Source: Phycisphaerales bacterium
Lineage (GTDB): Bacteria > Planctomycetota > Phycisphaerae > Tepidisphaerales > Tepidisphaeraceae
Assembly: GCA_028288875.1 (NCBI GenBank)
Contig: JAQGHK010000460.1
Coordinates: 1 to 11,423 of the forward strand
DNA length: 11,423 nucleotides
Direction of reading: 5' to 3'
Part shown: positions 6,542 through 11,423 of the stretch, piece by piece
Layout of the letters: every line of letters starts with the position of its first letter
Numbering within the stretch: the stretch's first letter is position 1
Made by a program: the position numbers and the translations under genes
Notes under the pieces: model-generated
What the model was told of the DNA's origin: nothing
The model's input: the letters and a program-made list of their open reading frames with translations, nothing else
The model's database searches: none

Positions 6542-9500
6542 TCCGACGCATCCGCAAAGCCCTCACATTGCTGGCACTGCTGGTGATGGTGACGCTGATT
6601 GCCGGCTATTGGTTCGTGACCGACCACACCCGCGTGCGCGATTTTGTGGAACAGCGGCTGACGCGGGAACTGGGCACGCGGGTGACGATCGGCGATGCAC
6701 GGCTGTCGATCTTTGAAGGCCTGCGGCTGGATAACATCCGTGTCAGTGCCGGCTCCACACTGGCCTCGCCCATTTTCGAAGCCAAGCGCGTGCTCATCAG
6801 TTATGACCCGCGATCACTCTTCCACGGCGACGTGGCCGCCGAACGCGTGGTGGCGGTGGAGCCGCGGGTTCGGCTGATCGAAGACCTCGACAAGCAGCGG
6901 TGGAATTTCCAACTGCTGGACCATCGCGGCTCGATGGGCGGCGGCAGCCGGCCGGCCGCGGGATCGAAAACGATGTGGCTGCCGGAGGTGCTGGTTCGAT
7001 CCGCACGGTTTGACTACGCCCAGATCGAAAACGGCCGGGAGACGGACGTCGGCACGTTGCATCTTGAAGGCCAGTTCACGCCGGACGCCAGTGGCCTGTA
7101 CCGCTTCCGCGTGCAGAGCCGCGGCGGGAATGAGCGGGCATTTCCGGTGGCCGAGGGATGGCTGAAGAGCGATCAATCCGCCGTCAGCCTGACGGTGAAC
7201 GATTTAGACTTTGTCGACGAAATTAAGTCGATCCTCCCGGCCCAAGTGCGGCAGTTCTGGAACGCGCACCAGCTCGCCGGCCGGCTGGATGAGATGAAGC
7301 TCAGCCTGTTCCGCAAGCCCGACGGCCATGCGGGTTACAACATTGTTACCGACTTTACCGATGTCAGCCTGATCGTCCCGCCGACGCGATGGATGGGCCC
7401 CGGCGATCGCGAGCGCGTGCGCAAGTGGCACGACGCCTACACGCACCTGGCCTCGCCCGCGCTCGGCGGATCCGCGATGGCGGGGCGGATCATCGACTCG
7501 ATGGTGCCGGAGCCGATGAAGCTGGCCAATGTCGACGCACGCTTTGTCTTCACGGACGAGCAGATTCGCATCGAAAAGCTGCTCGCCCACGTCGACAACA
7601 ACGCGCTGCTGTTCACCGGCCGCATTGATGGCTATTCGCCGACCGCGGCGATTGATCTGCGGGTGGAATCGCCGAAGGGAACGCGCGTGGTGTTCCCGGA
7701 ATCCCCGGCCTTTGTGCCGTCCATGCCGTGGCCGGTGCAGGAAATTTACTATCGCTTCCGCCCGGTCGGCACGGCCGACGTGTGGCTGCAGGTAACGCGG
7801 GCCGCCGGGGCGGAATACCCGACGCTTGCCGGAGAATTGAACCTGACCGATGCCCGGTTCACGTTCGATCGAATTCCGTACCCGGTTGAACGGGCGACCG
7901 GGAAACTTCGGTTCGGCAACGATCCGGTCACCGGTCGCGAAATGCTGGATCTCGTTAGCATCACCGGCCGCGGCAATGTGAACGGGCCGAATGCGGACGC
8001 GCAATTGAACGTGCATGGGACGATCTCGCCGCTGGACGAAAGCGCGGGTGCGGACATTCATATCTCGGGCCGAGCGGTGACGGCCGAGTCGCGACTGATC
8101 GAAAGCCTGCCGCCGCTGACGAAGAAGGCCGTGCTGAATTTCGACGCCCATCACACCGGCAAGCTGCCGACGTTCAATGGTGATTTCGATGTCGACGTCT
8201 TCCGCGCCGTCGGCCTCGGCCAGCCGTGGACCGTCATCACCGGATTGCAGGTTCGCAACGGCGCCGGCGTTTTCAAAGGCTTTCCTTACGCGCTGACTGG
8301 CGTAGCCGGTTCGCTGAAAATCTATGACGACCATGTCGACATCGCGTCAATCAAAATGCCGGCCGGCGGCGGCACGGTCGAACTGAACGGGGCCATTAAC
8401 TGGACACGCCACGACGCTAACGGTGAGCCGCTGGTGCAACCCGATCTGGCGATCACGACGCGCAACGTTGCGATCAATGACGACCTGATCGAGGCTCTTC
8501 CCGAAGGGCGTCGGAGGTCGCTGAAGCGGCTGGGCGTCGGCGGCAAGCTGGACATCGACGGCCATATCGAGGCGAGCGCGCCGGATTCGGAAGACCCGAC
8601 GGTCGACCTGAAGGTAAAGCTCACCGCCGGCAGCGCTCGGCCGCCAGCGGTGAAGGTGCATGTGGACGACCTGCGCGCCAATGTGCGGATCAACGGCGAC
8701 CGCGTCGATGTCGATTCGTTCGATGGCACCGTCGGCGGCGCCGCGCTCTCCGGCACGGCCTGGGCCGACGGCGCCGGCGATGCGCAGCGCGTCAGTGCGG
8801 ATGCGACGATCACCGCGCTGCGCGCCGAAGCCGCGCCGCTCGAAGCGCTGCCCGCCAATGCCGCGGCGGCCGTGCGGTCGCTGCACGCCAAGGGCGATGT
8901 CGATCTGGACGTGCATTACGCCAATGAAGACGACTACCGCGTCACGATTCGCCCCCGGACGCTGGCGGTAAAGCCCGATCTGATGCCGCTGCTGTTCGAT
9001 CACATCGGCGGCCGGGTGATGGTCGATCCGAAGACCATTCGCCTCGAAAAGATCACCGGCCGGCAGGGCAAGTCGCCGGTGTCGCTGGATGGAAACATTA
9101 ACCCGGATACCGGCGATGCCGAGGTATCGATCGCCGCGCGCGATCTGATCATCGATAAGAAGTTCACGAAAGCCTTGCCCGCCGTTCTGTCCGATGTGGC
9201 CAACACGCTGGCCTTGAGCGGGCCGGTGGCGATCGATTGTCCGAAGCTGGTGCTTCGTCAGCCGACCACGCAACCCGCCAAAGCGGCGCAGACTTCGTTC
9301 GATGCCACGCTCTGGCTGCAGAAAGCACAGGCGGATGTCGCCGCCGAACTGCGCGATGTCGTCGGCACCGTCTCTCTCGCCGGGCAAGTCGATGGCGATA
9401 CGCTGCAAACGCTCGACGGCAAGGTCAGCATCGACGACATGCAGTTTGCCGGCCGCCGGGTGACGCGCATGTCAGCCGGGCTCTCCCAAAAACCCGGGGA

Positions 9501-10131
9501 CGATGTGCTTCATCTCACCGATATCATGGCCCGTGTCGCGGGCGGTCAGGTCGCCGGGCAGATTGACACTGTGCTGAACAAGCGCGATCCCCGCTTCGGC
9601 CTGAAGCTGCTGGTCCGCGGGGCGAAGGTGTCGGAGCTCACCGGCGACGCGAAAATGGACGGCTCGCTCGATGCCAGCCTTGATATGGAAGGCCGCTGGG
9701 ACGATCCCGCCACCCGCCGCGGCCGGGGTGATCTGCAGGTCAACGGCAAGGAGATGGTGAAGATCCCGGTGGTGTTCGGCCTGATGCAGGTGGCAAATCT
9801 GTCCATCCCCAACAGCGATCCAATCCGCCGCGCCGCGCTGCGCTACAGCGTGGAAGGGCAACGCATCCGGATGGACCAAATCGACCTGCGCAGCACCAAG
9901 AGCGTGATGGCCGGCGATGGAACGATCGATTTCGAGAAGAAGTCGATCGACCTGAACCTATCCTTGTCCGATTCCGCCGCCGACTCGCTCCCGTTGTTTG
10001 GCGATTTGATCAAAAACACGCGTCAGGAACTACTGCGCCTCCGCATCCGCGGTTCACTCGCCGATCCGACGAGTCGCGGGCAGGCGTTCAACGTATTTGA
10101 CAGCAAGGTCGATGAGGTGAATCAGAAATAG
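6538..10131 (+). CDS. Large AsmA-like envelope protein with repeating groove units
   Basis: This 1197-residue protein starts with a basic stretch and one membrane anchor (about 8-27), followed by an AsmA-type opening: RVRDFVEQRLTRELGTRVTI (32-51) and LSIFEGLRLDNIRV (56-69). The rest is soluble, rich in short alternating beta-strands, and ends with an AsmA-like C-terminal region (about 1030-1180: KVSELTGDAKMDGSLDASLD, then GDLQVNGKEMVKIPVVFG, then LRIRGSLADPTSRG). Proteins of this family (AsmA, TamB, YhdP) are anchored in the inner membrane and are thought to form hydrophobic grooves carrying lipid toward the outer membrane. A recurring unit is visible with an LP turn at about 233, 396 (MP), 524, 654, 771 and 880, each followed by a helix-like stretch and a Gly-hydrophobic-Asp strand. 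It is translationally coupled to the glycosyltransferase, which fits envelope lipid or glycolipid handling. Exact cargo is unknown. Confidence 0.8.
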   Translation: MIRRIRKALTLLALLVMVTLIAGYWFVTDHTRVRDFVEQRLTRELGTRVTIGDARLSIFEGLRLDNIRVSAGSTLASPIFEAKRVLISYDPRSLFHGDVAAERVVAVEPRVRLIEDLDKQRWNFQLLDHRGSMGGGSRPAAGSKTMWLPEVLVRSARFDYAQIENGRETDVGTLHLEGQFTPDASGLYRFRVQSRGGNERAFPVAEGWLKSDQSAVSLTVNDLDFVDEIKSILPAQVRQFWNAHQLAGRLDEMKLSLFRKPDGHAGYNIVTDFTDVSLIVPPTRWMGPGDRERVRKWHDAYTHLASPALGGSAMAGRIIDSMVPEPMKLANVDARFVFTDEQIRIEKLLAHVDNNALLFTGRIDGYSPTAAIDLRVESPKGTRVVFPESPAFVPSMPWPVQEIYYRFRPVGTADVWLQVTRAAGAEYPTLAGELNLTDARFTFDRIPYPVERATGKLRFGNDPVTGREMLDLVSITGRGNVNGPNADAQLNVHGTISPLDESAGADIHISGRAVTAESRLIESLPPLTKKAVLNFDAHHTGKLPTFNGDFDVDVFRAVGLGQPWTVITGLQVRNGAGVFKGFPYALTGVAGSLKIYDDHVDIASIKMPAGGGTVELNGAINWTRHDANGEPLVQPDLAITTRNVAINDDLIEALPEGRRRSLKRLGVGGKLDIDGHIEASAPDSEDPTVDLKVKLTAGSARPPAVKVHVDDLRANVRINGDRVDVDSFDGTVGGAALSGTAWADGAGDAQRVSADATITALRAEAAPLEALPANAAAAVRSLHAKGDVDLDVHYANEDDYRVTIRPRTLAVKPDLMPLLFDHIGGRVMVDPKTIRLEKITGRQGKSPVSLDGNINPDTGDAEVSIAARDLIIDKKFTKALPAVLSDVANTLALSGPVAIDCPKLVLRQPTTQPAKAAQTSFDATLWLQKAQADVAAELRDVVGTVSLAGQVDGDTLQTLDGKVSIDDMQFAGRRVTRMSAGLSQKPGDDVLHLTDIMARVAGGQVAGQIDTVLNKRDPRFGLKLLVRGAKVSELTGDAKMDGSLDASLDMEGRWDDPATRRGRGDLQVNGKEMVKIPVVFGLMQVANLSIPNSDPIRRAALRYSVEGQRIRMDQIDLRSTKSVMAGDGTIDFEKKSIDLNLSLSDSAADSLPLFGDLIKNTRQELLRLRIRGSLADPTSRGQAFNVFDSKVDEVNQK

Positions 10132-10226
10132 AGGGCAGAAGGCAGTAGACAGAGGGCAGAAATGCTCTGCACGGGCATCGGCCTTTTGTTCTCTGCATTC
10201 TGTCCTCTGTCTCCTGTCCTCTGCAT
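10130..10226. repeat. Imperfect long inverted repeat filling the AsmA-reductase gap
   Basis: The left arm has two direct copies of AGAGGGCAGAA (10130-10140 and 10151-10161). The right arm has two copies of TGTCCTCTG (10201-10209 and 10215-10223). The inner arms AGACAGAGGGCAGAAATGC (10147-10165) and GCATTCTGTCCTCTGTCT (10195-10212) pair over about 18 positions with one bulge and one G-T pair; the outer AGAGGGCAG (10130-10138) pairs with CTGTCCTCT (10214-10222) with one similar wobble. The low-complexity, purine-rich composition is unlike the flanking genes. It begins at the AsmA stop codon and ends 12 bases before the reductase ATG. It looks like a dispersed palindromic element, and may also terminate or stabilise transcripts. 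Confidence 0.75.
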
Positions 10227-10237
10227 ACTATTCCCCC

Positions 10238-11134
10238 ATGCAATACCGCACTCTCGGCAGCACCGGTTTGAAGGTCAGCGTCGTCGGCATTGGCACGTGG
10301 CAGTTCGGCGGCGAATGGGGCAAGGCGTTCGCGCAGGACGAAGTGGATGCGATGTTCGCCCGCGGGCATGAGCTGGGCCTGAACCTGATCGATACGGCCG
10401 AGTGCTACGGCGATCACCTCTCAGAGCAGCTCATCGGCAAGGCCATCGAAGGCAAGCGCGATCAATGGATTCTCGCCACGAAGTTCGGCCATAAATTTCA
10501 TGGCCCGTTCGATCGCACCGATCCACGTAAGCCGACCGACGTGCTGGAGCAATTGAAGGAATCGCTTAAGGCCCTGCGCACCGACCACGTGGACCTGCTT
10601 CAATATCACTCGTGGGGCGACGATCAGTTCTTCGACCAAGATGTGCTGGCCACCTTGCTCAAGGCCAAGGACGAAGGCCTGTTCCGTTTCCTGGGCAATA
10701 GCGTAGCCAATAACGGCAACGTAAAGCAGATTACCGCCAGCCAGAAGATGCAGATCGAGGCGATTCAGATCATCTACAACCGCCTGGATCGCAAGCCGGA
10801 AGAAGAAGTGTTCGCGGTCTGCAAGCAACAGAATCTCGGCGTCCTGGCCCGCGTGCCTTTGGCCAGCGGTTTTCTCTCAGGCAAGTACAAGCCCGGCTAG
10901 GAATTTCCCAAGGGCGACGTCCGTGAACGGCAGAAGCGCGAGCAGATCGACGCGAAGCTGACGGAAGTGGAAAAGATCGCCAAAAACGAGCTGCCCGCTG
11001 GCGTGCCGATGAGTCAGTGGGCCTTAGCGTGGTGTCTGAAGAATGACGCCGTCACCAGCGTGATCCCCGGTTGCAAGAGCGTCGAGCAGGTCGAACACAA
11101 CGCGGCGGCCGCGGATCTTGTGGGTCGCGTGTAA
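10238..11134 (+). pseudogene. Aldo/keto reductase interrupted by one in-frame TAG
   Basis: Reading from ATG 10238 gives an aldo/keto reductase: MQYRTLGSTGLKVSVVGIGT at the start, then LIDTAECYG with Asp52 and Tyr57, ATKFG with Lys82, and LLQYHSW with His124. That is the full catalytic tetrad of NAD(P)H-dependent (beta/alpha)8 reductases. The segment ending SGFLSGKYKPG is cut by TAG at 10898-10900. In the same frame, without insertion or deletion, the sequence resumes as EFPKGDVRERQKREQ and later SQWALAWCLKND and VTSVIPGCKSVEQVEHN (the C-terminal cofactor-phosphate binding region), ending at TAA 11132-11134. The total would be 298 residues, a normal family length. The first part alone (220 residues) would lack the cofactor-binding end and probably be inactive. 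Options are a recent nonsense mutation, a sequencing or assembly error, or readthrough; nothing seen favours readthrough. No Shine-Dalgarno precedes the start. Confidence 0.85.
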
Positions 11135-11139
11135 GCGGC

Positions 11140-11170
11140 GAACGGCCGAGAAACGCTTCACGGGCCGTTC
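11140..11170 (+). terminator. Possible terminator hairpin after the reductase
   Basis: GAACGGCC at 11140-11147 is perfectly complementary to GGCCGTTC at 11163-11170, with a 15-base loop, starting 5 bases after the TAA. No T-tract follows directly (next bases are CGGCCGCGATTTAGAAATAA), so classical intrinsic termination is uncertain. Position just after the stop is the main support. Confidence 0.35.
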
Positions 11171-11173
11171 CGG

Positions 11174-11247
11174 CCGCGATTTAGAAATAACTATCCGCGA
11201 TTCCGCAACGGTTGCCGCCTCAACGCCCCGGTGGCCCGTGTATATAT
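11174..11247 (+). promoter_or_regulatory. Possible promoter region: direct repeats and TATATAT tract
   Basis: CCGCGATT occurs at 11174-11181 and again at 11195-11202, start-to-start 21 bases, or about two helical turns, as in some tandem operators. TATATAT at 11241-11247 is an AT island in GC-rich DNA and could be a -10 element. A TTGCCG at 11212-11217 is too far upstream (23-base gap) to be a good -35 partner. If it is a promoter, transcription would start near 11252-11254 and give a leader of roughly 155 bases before the ATG at 11408. Confidence 0.25.
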
Positions 11248-11311
11248 CCTCATGAGTCGATCGCCCGGTGCTGCGGAGGCATCGGTGGCGATTGTCACAT
11301 CCATCGGGACA

Positions 11312-11367
11312 GACCAACGGCACGACCATTGCGACTTTGATCGCGGTGCGTGCCGTTCGCGTTGGTC
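11312..11367 (+). promoter_or_regulatory. Structured stem-loop in the putative 5' leader of the last gene
   Basis: GACCAAC (11312-11318) pairs with GTTGGTC (11361-11367); GGCACG (11319-11324) pairs with CGTGCC (11349-11354), leaving a six-base bulge GTTCGC on the 3' side. ACC (11325-11327) pairs with GGT (11345-11347), and GCGA (11331-11334) with TCGC (11341-11344) around a six-base loop. That makes about 20 base pairs in one continuous arm. It lies about 40 bases before the ATG at 11408. CAGACC at 11310-11315 could alternatively pair with GGTCTG at 11383-11388, nearer the ribosome binding site. I do not recognise it as a known riboswitch class. Confidence 0.4.
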
Positions 11368-11395
11368 GACGCCGAATGGTGTGGTCTGAGGCAGC

Positions 11396-11423
11396 GGAGG
11401 AGCGTCGATGAAATTGCAGATGT
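11396..11423 (+). CDS. Start of an unidentified gene (ribosome binding site plus first codons), runs off the window
   Basis: GGAGGAG at 11396-11402 lies five bases before an ATG at 11408-11410, the clearest Shine-Dalgarno arrangement in the window. Only MKLQM can be read before the sequence ends, so no function can be proposed. The strong ribosome binding site together with the structured upstream region makes a real gene start likely. The coding part begins at 11408. Confidence 0.4.

Noticed and set aside
7204..8334. 376-codon open frame on the minus strand inside the AsmA-like gene
   Set aside because: Antisense shadow in GC-rich DNA. Its product is rich in Arg, His and Gln with no domain, while the plus strand encodes a coherent AsmA-like protein.
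10162..10371. Plus-strand open frame with a hydrophobic start (MLCTGIGLLFSAFCPLSPVL), like a signal peptide
   Set aside because: The hydrophobic stretch is a translation of the CT-rich arm of the inverted repeat, and the frame then runs out of phase through the reductase gene.
11252..11389. A 45-codon open frame starting just after TATATAT (MSRSPGAAEA...), possibly leaderless
   Set aside because: No ribosome binding site, no recognisable family, and it runs through a strong stem-loop. Not supported as a gene on its own, though kept as an alternative explanation for the leader.
1..11423. Defence system, phage, CRISPR or insertion sequence
   Set aside because: I looked for nucleases, helicases, transposases, integrases, spacer arrays and toxin-antitoxin pairs and saw none. 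The GTPase and HxxxD protein do not lie beside any recognisable defence gene.

Overview
The window looks like chromosomal DNA from a GC-rich bacterium, most plausibly a planctomycete (Planctomycetota, perhaps a Phycisphaerae-like lineage). This is an inference from general features: few Shine-Dalgarno motifs, a large AsmA-like protein, an HU-like protein with an Ala/Pro tail, and palindromic CCCTCTCCCGG intergenic elements of a kind I associate with such genomes. There is no rRNA or other marker gene to settle it. I saw no tRNA, CRISPR array, transposase, integrase or phage gene, so this is ordinary chromosome rather than an island.

Layout from left to right. (1) Positions 1-1340 (+) hold the 3' end of an HU-like DNA-binding protein gene, overlapped by its stop codon with a BioF-type alpha-oxoamine synthase gene. 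(2) A short convergent intergenic region (1341-1440) carries two inverted copies of a palindromic repeat. One copy has entered the end of the bioF reading frame and supplies its stop codon. (3) Positions 1441-5101 (-) form a three-gene set read leftward: a dynamin-like GTPase with a C-terminal hydrophobic segment, then an isoprenylcysteine-carboxyl-methyltransferase-like membrane protein, then a condensation-domain-like HxxxD acyltransferase. The last two overlap as ATGA. (4) Positions 5159-10131 (+) start divergently from the GTPase: a multi-pass ArnT/GT39-type glycosyltransferase overlapping (ATGA) a 1197-residue AsmA-like protein. (5) A 106-base gap is filled almost entirely by an imperfect inverted repeat. 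(6) Positions 10238-11134 (+) hold an aldo/keto reductase interrupted by one in-frame TAG. (7) The final 289 bases contain a hairpin just after that gene, direct repeats, a TATATAT tract and an elaborate stem-loop. They end with a ribosome binding site and the first codons of a new gene.

Read together, the central genes point to the cell envelope. The glycosyltransferase and AsmA-like protein are translationally coupled, and the divergent GTPase/methyltransferase/acyltransferase set consists of a membrane-associated GTPase and two enzymes from families that act on lipid-like substrates. I could not identify an established named system. The best candidates for novelty are the GTPase-methyltransferase-acyltransferase set, the repeat architecture of the AsmA-like protein, the structured leader near the right end, and the palindrome insertion into the bioF C-terminus.
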